From contig JAYWMQ010000043.1 in NCBI GenBank assembly GCA_035873375.1, forward strand, positions 1-64,000: a DNA stretch of 64,000 nt, in the 5' to 3' direction. This DNA comes from Nitrospirota bacterium (lineage in GTDB: Bacteria > Nitrospirota > Thermodesulfovibrionia > Thermodesulfovibrionales > JdFR-85). A model generated the notes under the pieces. The model did no database searches. It was given only the letters and a program-made list of their open reading frames with translations, and was not told the DNA's origin. Shown piece by piece: positions 16,409-24,490 of the stretch. Position 1 is the stretch's first letter. Each line of letters begins with the position of its first letter. Made by a program: the position numbers and the translations under genes.

Positions 16409-16876
16409 ATGGGGGAGGAATTTTCCATATCAAAATCTGTAGTTGTTAATGCAAGCACAGATTCGGTTTGGCGGGTTGTGGCAGATCCATTAAATGCGGC
16501 TATTTACCTTGACCCGGTAATCAGTGTTGAAAAAGTAAAAGATAATCTATATATGGTGAGAGAAGTTGCTGCCCCTGAAAAAGAGGGGAACTGGACAATG
16601 AATGAATATATGATGGAGGTAGTTGAGTATGAAGAGAAGAAGAGTCTCATGTTCCGCATTTACGTTGATTCTGTCAGACAGAAGGAGTTTGGTTTCAGGT
16701 TGGAGCCAGAGGGGAAAGAAAAGACAAATCTTACCTGTAGGATTAAGACGAACTTTGTGATGGTAAAGAACGGAGAAATCGGCAGGGAGATTGATTCAAT
16801 AATAGATAAAATTGCAAAGATGGCGATGAAAAAGCCTCCCTCTCGCAGGGTTTCAAGATATGAAGGGACCTTCTAA
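16409..16876 (+). CDS. SRPBCC-fold ligand-binding protein
   Basis: A 155-residue protein of the START/polyketide-cyclase-like superfamily. The N-terminus KSVVVNASTDSVWRVVADPLNAAIYLD is the usual first strand and helix pair, followed by a seven-strand sheet and a long C-terminal helix (about 120-145). Such folds bind hydrophobic ligands in a cavity; the ligand and any enzyme activity cannot be read from sequence. No signal peptide. GGGGGGG precedes the ATG. It is divergent from luxI across the lux-box-like operator and therefore a likely quorum-controlled target. Confidence 0.8.
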   Translation: MGEEFSISKSVVVNASTDSVWRVVADPLNAAIYLDPVISVEKVKDNLYMVREVAAPEKEGNWTMNEYMMEVVEYEEKKSLMFRIYVDSVRQKEFGFRLEPEGKEKTNLTCRIKTNFVMVKNGEIGREIDSIIDKIAKMAMKKPPSRRVSRYEGTF

Positions 16877-17167
16877 CCTGCAGTACGTTCCTGCAATTGG
16901 ACTTCTATCTGGATTTTACCGTAAATAGTACAAACACAGGACTGATTTTGAGGACGAGTCTTTTGTATATACACTGTTTTTTTTCAAGGGGGATTTGCAC
17001 ACTTCTTGCTATCTTGCACATCACTCCTTCCCTTGTTCCATTTCTCTGATAAGGCGTGGATATCAAGGTTTCCCCCTATCAGTGAGGGGATTAAGGGAGG
17101 AGTTCCTCTTATAAAAAAATTGTGAACCAGAAGATGGAGGTTTTGAGGAAGTAAGGGCTGGAGTGTA
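16877..17167. other. Non-coding region between the SRPBCC gene and tRNA-Asp
   Basis: No gene is seen. A short hairpin CCCCT/AGGGG at 17073-17089, read on the minus strand, resembles the one at 989-1006 (shared ATCCCCTC ... GGGGAAA). A T-run at about 16976-16984 lies past the SRPBCC gene, but without a strong stem. Confidence 0.5.
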
Positions 17168-17244
<77 letters not shown>

Positions 17245-17338
17245 TGAATCCTTAAGAAAACATTTAAGTAATATTTAAAAACGTACCAGTCAGGGTTGTC
17301 TATTGTATATGTAAAGATTTGTTTCTTGAAGCAGGTTT

Positions 17339-17415
<77 letters not shown>

Positions 17416-17457
17416 GAATATTATCATATCTTAACGGGGCTTTTATTGTCAAACGAT

Positions 17458-18900
17458 CTATCCCTTTACCACCCCCAGTGGTCTCAACTTTGCCACCTTC
17501 CTGGAAATGCCAGCCCTGTGTACCACATCCACTACATTTGATACATCTTTATATGCCTCTGACATCTCCTCGGCAAGGGTTCGTTTCCCTGCACTCATGA
17601 CCACTATGCCTGCATCCTCCATCTCCCGCCATATGGCACGGCCCTTTGCCTGCTTTATCGCCTGATGTCTGGACATCACCCTGCCTGCCCCATGACAGGT
17701 GGATCCAAAAGTCTCTTCCATGGCCTTTTCAGTGCCTGTGAGGACAAAAGAGGCCCTGCCCATATCACCGGGAATCAATACAGGCTGGCCCAGCTCCCTG
17801 TAGACCTCCGGAAGCTCGGGATGCCCTGGGGGAAAGGCCCGTGTGGCCCCCTTTCTGTGGACGATGAGTCTCTTTTTAACGCCGTTGACGGTATGCTCCT
17901 CTATCTTTGCTATGTTATGGGCAACATCATAGACGAGTTTCAGCCCCAGCTCTTCCGGGGATGCCGACATTACCTTCATCAGTGCCTCTCTCGTCCAGTG
18001 CATTATGCACTGTCTGTTGGCCCATGCATAATTTGCTGCGGCCTTCATTGCTGCAAGATAATCCCGTGCCTCCGGACTTTTTACAGGCGCACAGGCAAGC
18101 TCCTTGTCCGGCAATGTTATGCCATACTTCCCGACAGCCCTCTCCATTACCTCGAGATAATCCGTGCAGACCTGATGTCCAAACCCCCTTGAACCGGTGT
18201 GGATCATTATTGTTATCTGCTCTGGAAATAGTCCGAGAATATTGGCAGCCTTTTCATCGTATATCTCTGCCACGTACTGTATTTCAAGGAAGTGATTTCC
18301 GGACCCCAGGGTCCCCTGCTGTGCCCTGCCGCGTTCGAATGCCCTGTCACTTATCAGAGACGGGTCTGCGCCCTCCATGGCCCCTCCGGATTCAGTCCTT
18401 TCAAGGTCTTCTTCCCTGCCATAGCCCCGTTCAACAGCCCAGCGGGCCCCCTTCAGGAGGAGCGATTTTTGATCCTCCTTTGTCAGCCTGAGTTTGCCCT
18501 TTGAGCCGACTCCTGAAGGGACTTCATTGTAGAGCTTCACGACAAGGTCCTTCATTCCGGGGAGGACCTCCTCGCGTGTCAGGTTGCTCCTCAGCAGACG
18601 GACCCCGCAGTTTATGTCATAACCTACCCCTCCAGGTGATATAATCCCGTTCTCAAGGTCAAAGGCCGCAACCCCGCCGATTGCAAAGCCGTATCCTGTG
18701 TGTATGTCCGGCATTGCAAGGGATTTCTTTACTATGCCCGGAAGCGTGGCCACATTGGCGACCTGTTTTATTGCCCCTTCTTCAAGGAATGCCTCAAGCT
18801 CCTTATCAACATAGATTATGCCACCCACGCGCATCCCGTCAGTATATCCTTTGGGGACCTCAAGACGGGTTTCGTCTATTCTTTTCAGTCCTTCTGCCAT
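17458..18900 (-). CDS. rtcB: RNA-splicing ligase RtcB
   Basis: RtcB joins 2',3'-cyclic phosphate or 3'-phosphate RNA ends to 5'-OH ends with GTP and Mn2+, for RNA repair. The 480-residue protein has all hallmarks: MPDIHTGYGFAIGGVAAF, the metal-binding DINCGVR (about 95), GSGNHFLEIQ, HTGSRGFGHQV (about 235) and the guanylylated histidine in TCHGAGRVMSR near residue 405. GGAG lies 7 nt before the ATG. It is the second gene after archease on the same strand, with 204 bp between them containing a palindromic element, and the two tRNA genes follow downstream. Confidence 0.97.
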   Translation of the reverse strand: MAEGLKRIDETRLEVPKGYTDGMRVGGIIYVDKELEAFLEEGAIKQVANVATLPGIVKKSLAMPDIHTGYGFAIGGVAAFDLENGIISPGGVGYDINCGVRLLRSNLTREEVLPGMKDLVVKLYNEVPSGVGSKGKLRLTKEDQKSLLLKGARWAVERGYGREEDLERTESGGAMEGADPSLISDRAFERGRAQQGTLGSGNHFLEIQYVAEIYDEKAANILGLFPEQITIMIHTGSRGFGHQVCTDYLEVMERAVGKYGITLPDKELACAPVKSPEARDYLAAMKAAANYAWANRQCIMHWTREALMKVMSASPEELGLKLVYDVAHNIAKIEEHTVNGVKKRLIVHRKGATRAFPPGHPELPEVYRELGQPVLIPGDMGRASFVLTGTEKAMEETFGSTCHGAGRVMSRHQAIKQAKGRAIWREMEDAGIVVMSAGKRTLAEEMSEAYKDVSNVVDVVHRAGISRKVAKLRPLGVVKG

Positions 18901-18977
18901 ATAATCACTCCTGTTTATGTAAGGATGTTACTGCAGTCATTGGTCTTTCCGGCAATAAAGGGATTCAATCAAGTGAA

Positions 18978-19085
18978 GGGAGCGGTATGATAGAGTCTGA
19001 ACGGTTTTTTTCGCTGAAAGCGAAAACCTCGGAGACAGGCAGTATGCCTGTCGAGAATGAGTGAAGACTCTATCATACCGCTCCC
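18978..19085 (+). repeat. Palindromic structured element, copy A
   Basis: A 108-bp element bounded by 21-bp perfect inverted repeats (18978-18998 and 19065-19085, starting GGGAGCGG). Inside are two hairpins: TTTTCGC/GCGAAAA (19008-19026) and GACAGGCA/TGCCTGTC (19034-19052). The segments between are GAACGGTTTT, ACCTCGGAGA and TCGAGAATGAGTGAAGA. The same segments, with different but still pairing stems, recur at 36019-36150. It lies in the archease-rtcB gap, oriented against that operon. Confidence 0.85.
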
Positions 19086-19104
19086 GGCAACTATTGTAAT
19101 AATT

Positions 19105-19524
19105 CTATATGTCAAGAACCACCTCGGCAGTCCAGATACCATCTTTTTCTTCAATCCTGAGGTTGTGGTATGTGGCAGCTTTTACAAGAAGCCCCCTTTC
19201 GTGTCTCTCAGGGTCAAATTCCTCACCTTTTATTCCTGCCTCAACCCTGTTTTCGTTGATGTTTTTAATCCCGACTTCCTTGCCAATAAAACCGTAGGTA
19301 TCAAACCGGAAGATTAATTCATTGAGCCATCCGACAAGGAGACCATCAAGTGATTCCCTGCTGACCTTTATATCAACCGACTCTGCGGGCTCAACGCCTG
19401 AGAGGTCAGTGATAAGACTGTAAAGACCGAGCGCGCTGTTGATAAAGAGTTCTTCGAGACTCCGGCCATAGACCCTGAGGCCCACATCTCCGGATATATC
19501 AAGAATTTCAAACCCTCTGTTCAT
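19105..19524 (-). CDS. Archease, RtcB activator
   Basis: Archease speeds RtcB guanylylation and broadens its nucleotide use. From ATG 19524 the protein has 139 residues, the usual length, and starts MNRGFEILDISGDVGLRVYG, which matches the family N-terminus (an acidic residue in DISGDVG binds metal). Other signs are ESLDGLLVGWLNELIF and the C-terminal VKAATYHNLRIEE. A longer frame to ATG 19587 exists but adds residues not typical of the family. It is upstream of rtcB on the same strand, the expected pairing. Confidence 0.9.
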   Translation of the reverse strand: MNRGFEILDISGDVGLRVYGRSLEELFINSALGLYSLITDLSGVEPAESVDIKVSRESLDGLLVGWLNELIFRFDTYGFIGKEVGIKNINENRVEAGIKGEEFDPERHERGLLVKAATYHNLRIEEKDGIWTAEVVLDI

Positions 19525-19639
19525 GGAACCCTGTTTAACTTTTTTAGAATCTACCCACATATTAACACTGACCTTTAAAGATGTCAATCGGGAATCTCTT
19601 CCTGCTGCAAACAGAATCCTTCACATGCTATTATATTTC

Positions 19640-20107
19640 ATGCCCTGTTTTGTTGTACACGAACATCACTCAAGGCGCCTTCATTATGACTTCAGACTTG
19701 AGATGGCCGGAGTGCTGAAGTCCTGGGCAGTCCCAAAGGGGCCTTCAATGTGTCCAAAGGACAAGAGACTCGCAATAATGGTTGATGACCATCCGCTTGA
19801 GTACGGAACATTTGAGGGTATAATCCCTGAAGGTCATTATGGCGCAGGGCCTGTACTCATATGGGATTCGGGTGAGTATGAGCTTGTTGGTGGGAGTCTG
19901 GAGGAGGGGCGGCTGGAGTTTATCCTTAAGGGGAGAAAACTGAGAGGAAACTTTGTCCTGACAAGACTGAAGGGGCGGGAGAATCAGTGGCTCCTGATAA
20001 AGAAAAAGGACGAATATGCCCTCTCCGTATATGTTGTGAAGCCTGAACTTACAAAGGAGCGGCTGGAGAGATTGAAAGAGAAGATACCACCGTGTGAGAC
20101 GGAGTGA
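19640..20107 (+). CDS. Stand-alone LigD-type 3'-phosphoesterase domain protein
   Basis: The 155-residue product, started at ATG 19640, begins MPCFVVHEHHSRRLHYDFRL, the diagnostic start of the PE domain of DNA ligase D, with its catalytic His, Asp and Arg. VDDHPLEYGTFEGIIPEGHYGAG supplies the second active-site His and Tyr. In LigD this domain removes 3'-phosphates and terminal ribonucleotides at breaks. No ligase or polymerase domain is attached and no Ku gene is visible. The frame extends upstream to 19523 but those residues are not conserved in type. It is divergent from archease and convergent with ksgA. Confidence 0.9.
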   Translation: MPCFVVHEHHSRRLHYDFRLEMAGVLKSWAVPKGPSMCPKDKRLAIMVDDHPLEYGTFEGIIPEGHYGAGPVLIWDSGEYELVGGSLEEGRLEFILKGRKLRGNFVLTRLKGRENQWLLIKKKDEYALSVYVVKPELTKERLERLKEKIPPCETE

Positions 20108-20135
20108 TGGAGGATTGGAGTGATTCCCGAACTTC

Positions 20136-20909
20136 TCAGTTCTTTTTATGCGCAGATATTGCTTCGGCGATCCCGGCAAACTCTTCCATGCTCAGGGTTT
20201 CAGGTCTCCTTCGAGGGTCTATCCCTGCAGCAGACAGGATATCCTTTATATCTTCAGCCAGGGGTTTTAAAGAGTTCGAGAGGGTCTTTCTCCTCTGCGA
20301 GAATGCTGTCTTGATTACCCTGAAGAATAGCCTTTCATCGGGGACAGAGATGCGCGGTTCAGCTAATATCCTGAGATGAACCACGGCAGAGTCTACCTTC
20401 GGTGGAGGTTTAAATGCCTCTTTCGGTATGAAAAAGGCTATGTTGGTATCAGCATAATACTGGACCATGAGTGAGAGCACCCCGTAATCCTTTCCGCCCG
20501 GCGGGGCTACTATCCTTTCCGCCACCTCTTTTTGAACTGTAAGGGTTGCAGATATAAGCCTGTCCCTGTGGGCAAGGAGCCTGAAGATTATCGGTGTTGT
20601 TATGTAGTAGGGGATATTGGCCACCACCTTAAAAGGGGGGAGCGTGTGATAGGGGTATTTCAGGGCATCAACACAGAAGAGATTTATGTTCCTTATTGCC
20701 GAGACCTTTTTTTTAAGATGTTCGCAGAGATATGGGTCAAGCTCTATGGCCACAACCTCTCTTGCTTCTTCAGATAACATGAGGGTGAGGATACCCTTGC
20801 CGGGGCCTATCTCTACCACTGTGTCCTCAGGTGCGAGGTCTGCAGCCTCAATCAGTCTCTTTAGTATGGCTGTGTCAAAGAGATAATGTTGTCCGAGTTT
20901 GCGTTTCAG
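20136..20909 (-). CDS. rsmA: 16S rRNA dimethyladenosine transferase RsmA, apparent CTG start
   Basis: KsgA/RsmA dimethylates two adenines in helix 45 of 16S rRNA. From CTG 20909 the protein has 257 residues and reads (M)KRKLGQHYLFD, the standard family start, followed by the SAM site VVEIGPGKGILT, IELDPYL, and the catalytic NIPYYIT. The nearest ATG/GTG/TTG is a GTG at 20819 that would delete the conserved GQHYL block. AAGGAG at 20915-20920 is exactly 5 nt before CTG, so CTG initiation is well supported. It converges with the phosphoesterase gene. Confidence 0.95.
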   Translation of the reverse strand: MKRKLGQHYLFDTAILKRLIEAADLAPEDTVVEIGPGKGILTLMLSEEAREVVAIELDPYLCEHLKKKVSAIRNINLFCVDALKYPYHTLPPFKVVANIPYYITTPIIFRLLAHRDRLISATLTVQKEVAERIVAPPGGKDYGVLSLMVQYYADTNIAFFIPKEAFKPPPKVDSAVVHLRILAEPRISVPDERLFFRVIKTAFSQRRKTLSNSLKPLAEDIKDILSAAGIDPRRRPETLSMEEFAGIAEAISAHKKN

Positions 20910-20914
20910 GATAA

Positions 20915-20920
20915 CTCCTT
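20915..20920 (-). promoter_or_regulatory. Shine-Dalgarno deciding the CTG start of rsmA
   Basis: AAGGAG on the minus strand, 5 nt from CTG 20909 (an ATC at 20912 is the only other near choice). Confidence 0.65.
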
Positions 20921-21109
20921 AAATTCTTGAATTAATATGCCCTACATTATACCTTATACATTAAAAAACGGGCCTTCTATTTCGATTTGACACCATTTGT
21001 ATCAAACTGATATTATTCAAATCACTTGCTTGGCTTGCAGTCATAGCAAAAAATCAAAATTTAACTGAGGAATTCACGGAGAAAAAACAGTGACAAAAAA
21101 AGGGAAACT

Positions 21110-21823
21110 ATGGGTGTAGGGGATATACTAAAAGAAAGCCTTGGACTAACCAGGAAGCATACCATCGTAATTGTGCCTCCTGTGCTCGTCTCTTTTTTCA
21201 TTGGTTGTCTCTCGATCGTGGTAATCGGAATGCAAATGACGGCAATGGAGCCTGATGCTGTGGGTGAACTCGGGAAAGGGATGACAGACCTTATATTGGC
21301 AAAATCAGTCCTGTCCGTAGTGGGATGGATATTTTACAGTTTTGCTCAGGGGATGGTAGCCTCCATGATGGTTGAGTTGGAAGACAAAGGAGAGACGTCA
21401 CTCGGTTCCGGGTTTGGCCGTGCCAACGAAATGATCGTCAGCCTTATGGTTGCCGGGTTTGTTCTTGGTGTTCTGTTGCTTCTGGGATTTATGTTATTTA
21501 TTATTCCGGGATTAATTGTTGCGTTTGTTTTCAGCTTCACTTTTGTGGTTATAATGCTTGAAAAAAGAGGCCCTATTGATGCGATGAAGAGGAGTGTTCA
21601 GATTGTAAGGAGCAACCTCTCCGTTACCTTCAAGCTATTTGCTGCCATTATAGGAATAGGGTTTCTTCTGATGGTTTCCAGCGTGATATTAAGCAAGCTG
21701 TCTCTTATAGGGCTTTTGGCATCAATGGCCCTTACCGGCGCTTATATGGGATATACCTACGTGGTTTTTATAAAGACTTATCAGAAGTTTAAAGAAGAGG
21801 GGGCAGGTTTTCCCCGCGGTTAG
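21110..21823 (+). CDS. Multi-pass membrane protein of unknown function
   Basis: A 237-residue hydrophobic protein with about six membrane segments (roughly 20-42, 62-85, 108-135, 133-150, 176-198, 199-220). The stretch FIIPGLIVAFVFSFTFVVIMLEKRGPIDAMKRSVQIVR, seen here as a hydrophobic helix followed by a basic amphipathic helix, is typical of the DUF975/UPF0259-like membrane proteins. No catalytic motif is seen. AGGGA lies just before the ATG. It precedes apgM by 30 bp and may share its transcript. Function unknown. Confidence 0.7.
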   Translation: MGVGDILKESLGLTRKHTIVIVPPVLVSFFIGCLSIVVIGMQMTAMEPDAVGELGKGMTDLILAKSVLSVVGWIFYSFAQGMVASMMVELEDKGETSLGSGFGRANEMIVSLMVAGFVLGVLLLLGFMLFIIPGLIVAFVFSFTFVVIMLEKRGPIDAMKRSVQIVRSNLSVTFKLFAAIIGIGFLLMVSSVILSKLSLIGLLASMALTGAYMGYTYVVFIKTYQKFKEEGAGFPRG

Positions 21824-21853
21824 TCTTTAGGGGATAGGGGAGGGAATATTACC

Positions 21854-23062
21854 ATGCAGGAGATAATTAAAAGTCTTGTACAGAAAAACAATACAAAGAT
21901 ATTCATGATCGTCCTTGACGGGCTTGGGGGCCTTCCTTTTGATGGACGTACCGAACTCGAGACTGCAAGGATTCCCAATCTTGATGCCCTTGCAAAGACC
22001 TCAGCAACAGGGTTGCATGTGCCGGTTGCGTATGGCATTACTCCAGGGAGTGGCCCTGGACATCTCGGTATCTTTGGTTATGATCCTTTTGATTGGCAGA
22101 TAGGCAGGGGAGTGCTTGAAGCTCTTGGTCTCGGTGTTGAACTGAAGAGTACGGATGTCGCAGTGAGGTGTAATTATGCCACTATCCAGGAGGGACTGAT
22201 AAAGGACAGAAGGGCCGGCAGGATACCCACTGAGAGAGGCAGAAAATTAACGGAGAGACTGCAGAAGGAGATAAAGCAGATAGACGAGGCAGAAATTATC
22301 TTCACTCACGGGGTGGACTACAGGTTTGCCGTGGTTTTTCGATTCCCGGAACCGCTTGAGGAAGGTTCAGCCGAGGTTAGTGATACCGACCCCCAGAAGG
22401 CCGGCAAACCCCCGCTGAAGCCGGTGCCTGCAAACCACCAGTCTGACAGGGTAGCGAGGATTGCAGAGAAACTTGTCGAGAGGGCGAGGGAAATACTCAA
22501 GGACGAAGATGCTGCAAACTTTATACTTATGAGGGGAATTGCACAGGTGCCGTCAATTCCAACCTTTGAAGAGGTTTTCGGCCTTAAGTCCCTTGCAATT
22601 GCCATATATCCCATGTACCGGGGGCTGGCAAGGCTTATAGGTATGGAAACACCCCCTGTTAATGGCGACATAAAAGAAGAGATAGAATTTATGAAGGAGA
22701 ATCTTGAGGATTATGACTTCTTTTTCGTTCATGTAAAGAAGGTGGATTCATATGGAGAGGATGGAGATTTCGAGGGAAAGGCAGGGAAGCTTGAGGATTT
22801 TGATGCCTTTCTTCCCGGCATACTTGAGCTGAAACCGGATGTCCTGATTATCACAGGAGACCACTCAACCCCATCCGTAATGAAGTCACACAGCTGGCAC
22901 CCTGTGCCGGTAATTTTAAATTCCCCCTATGTCTTTGGCGGACTGAGCCAGGCATTTACCGAGAGGGAATGCCTCAGGGGAGAGCTTGGAATATTCCCTG
23001 CCATCCAGATCCTTCCCCTTGCACTCGCCAATACGGGCAGACTCAAAAAGTTCGGTGCTTAA
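21854..23062 (+). CDS. apgM: 2,3-bisphosphoglycerate-independent phosphoglycerate mutase, archaeal type
   Basis: ApgM interconverts 3- and 2-phosphoglycerate in glycolysis and gluconeogenesis. The 402-residue protein belongs to the alkaline-phosphatase superfamily: VLDGLGGLP (metal Asp), TPGSGPGHLGIFGYDP with the nucleophilic Ser, FFFVHVKKVDSYGEDGDFEGK, and TGDHSTPSVMKSHSWHPVP, which binds the second metal. This class is archaeal in origin but is also found in Nitrospirota, Aquificota and deltaproteobacteria. A TatD-radical SAM fusion follows after 39 bp. Confidence 0.95.
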   Translation: MQEIIKSLVQKNNTKIFMIVLDGLGGLPFDGRTELETARIPNLDALAKTSATGLHVPVAYGITPGSGPGHLGIFGYDPFDWQIGRGVLEALGLGVELKSTDVAVRCNYATIQEGLIKDRRAGRIPTERGRKLTERLQKEIKQIDEAEIIFTHGVDYRFAVVFRFPEPLEEGSAEVSDTDPQKAGKPPLKPVPANHQSDRVARIAEKLVERAREILKDEDAANFILMRGIAQVPSIPTFEEVFGLKSLAIAIYPMYRGLARLIGMETPPVNGDIKEEIEFMKENLEDYDFFFVHVKKVDSYGEDGDFEGKAGKLEDFDAFLPGILELKPDVLIITGDHSTPSVMKSHSWHPVPVILNSPYVFGGLSQAFTERECLRGELGIFPAIQILPLALANTGRLKKFGA

Positions 23063-23101
23063 AGGGGAACGAAGATTGAGTATAGATTCCCGCAGAGAGC
23101 A

Positions 23102-24490
23102 ATGAGTTCTTCAATAGACAATCGTCAATCATTCATCGATACCCACTGTCACCTTGAGATGCCCGATTTCGACCCTGACAGGGATGAGGTTATAGCAAGG
23201 GCCAGGGATGCTGAAATAGCGGCTATTATTAGCATCGGCTCTGACCTCAGGGGCTCGGAAGGGGCAGTGAGGCTTGCAGGGGAATACGACTTTATATATG
23301 CAGCAGTCGGTATCCATCCCCATGATGCAAAGGACTACACCTCCGATACAGCAGACAAGATAAGAATATGGTCAGGGGAGAAGAAGGTTGTTGCAATTGG
23401 TGAAACCGGGCTTGATTACCACTACGACCACTCACCACGGGATGTGCAGCGGGAGGTCTTTGAGAGACATCTCGAACTTGCCCTGGAACTTAATCTTCCT
23501 GTGATTGTCCATTGCAGGGAGGCAAAGGCTGATACGTTGAATATCCTCTCCGGTTCTGGTATCAGCCGCGGTGTCCTTCACTGTTTCTCCGGGGATATGG
23601 ATATGGCGGAAAAGGTGATGGCAATGGGTTTGTATATCTCTTTTGCAGGTACGGTAACGTTTAAAAACGCTAAAAAACTTCAGGAGACAGCGGCAGGCAT
23701 ACCTGATGAGTACCTGCTTATTGAGACTGATGCCCCCTATCTCTCACCGGTTCCGTTGAGGGGCAGGAGAAATGAGCCTTCCTTTCTGTTGCATACGGCC
23801 CGGAAGCTTGCTGAACTCAGGGATGTGGATGTTGAGGATATTGCAAGGATAACCACCCTGAATGCAGGGAGACTCTTCGGGATAGGTGGGGGGGCTCCTG
23901 AGGGAAAGATTGCCTACAGGATCAGGGACTCCCTTTATCTTAATATCACCAACCGTTGCACGAATGCGTGCTCCTTCTGTATCAGGTTTCATTCCGACTA
24001 TGTAAAAGGACATAACCTCAGGCTTGACCATGAGCCCGGGATTGAGGAACTGAAGGAGGCAATAGGTGATCCTTCAGCTTATAAAGAGGTGGTATTCTGC
24101 GGATATGGCGAACCTCTGATGCGTCTTGATCTGGTCAAGGCCCTGGCCAGTTGGATAAAGGACAACGGCGGCAGGGTGAGGATAAATACCAACGGGCAGG
24201 GTAATCTGATCCATGGCAGAAATATTTTACCGGAACTTCAGGGAGTTGTTGATTCCATATCCATAAGTCTTGATGCGCAGGATGAGAAGACCTACAAAAC
24301 TATTTGCAGACCCTTTTTAAAGGGTGCCTACAAGAGTGTTGTCGCTTTTATAAAGGAGGCCGGAAAATATATACCGGATGTAACTGTTACGGTTGTTGAT
24401 GCGCCGGGGGTAGATGTGGAGAGGTGTAAGGAGATTGCGAGGGAATTAAATGTGAGATTCAGGCTCAGGCGGTATAATCTCGTGGGTTAA
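23102..24490 (+). CDS. TatD family metal-dependent hydrolase fused to a radical SAM domain
   Basis: A 462-residue two-domain protein. Residues about 12-265 are a TatD deoxyribonuclease: DTHCHLEMPDF, GIHPHDAKD, GETGLDYHYD, VIVHCREA, HCFSG and ETDAPYLSP give the complete metal ligands. Residues about 280-462 are a short radical SAM domain with the cluster motif CTNACSFC, then GYGEPLMR and the helix-strand pattern of half a TIM barrel. A radical SAM partner of TatD is a known association, sometimes fused. The substrate of the radical SAM part is unknown. The last 45 bp overlap the convergent HD-GYP gene. Confidence 0.93.
   Translation: MSSSIDNRQSFIDTHCHLEMPDFDPDRDEVIARARDAEIAAIISIGSDLRGSEGAVRLAGEYDFIYAAVGIHPHDAKDYTSDTADKIRIWSGEKKVVAIGETGLDYHYDHSPRDVQREVFERHLELALELNLPVIVHCREAKADTLNILSGSGISRGVLHCFSGDMDMAEKVMAMGLYISFAGTVTFKNAKKLQETAAGIPDEYLLIETDAPYLSPVPLRGRRNEPSFLLHTARKLAELRDVDVEDIARITTLNAGRLFGIGGGAPEGKIAYRIRDSLYLNITNRCTNACSFCIRFHSDYVKGHNLRLDHEPGIEELKEAIGDPSAYKEVVFCGYGEPLMRLDLVKALASWIKDNGGRVRINTNGQGNLIHGRNILPELQGVVDSISISLDAQDEKTYKTICRPFLKGAYKSVVAFIKEAGKYIPDVTVTVVDAPGVDVERCKEIARELNVRFRLRRYNLVG

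Noticed and set aside
18901-19104. Element A as a terminator between archease and rtcB
   Set aside because: It is far larger than a terminator, has conserved unpaired blocks and a second copy elsewhere, and no T-run follows on the operon strand.
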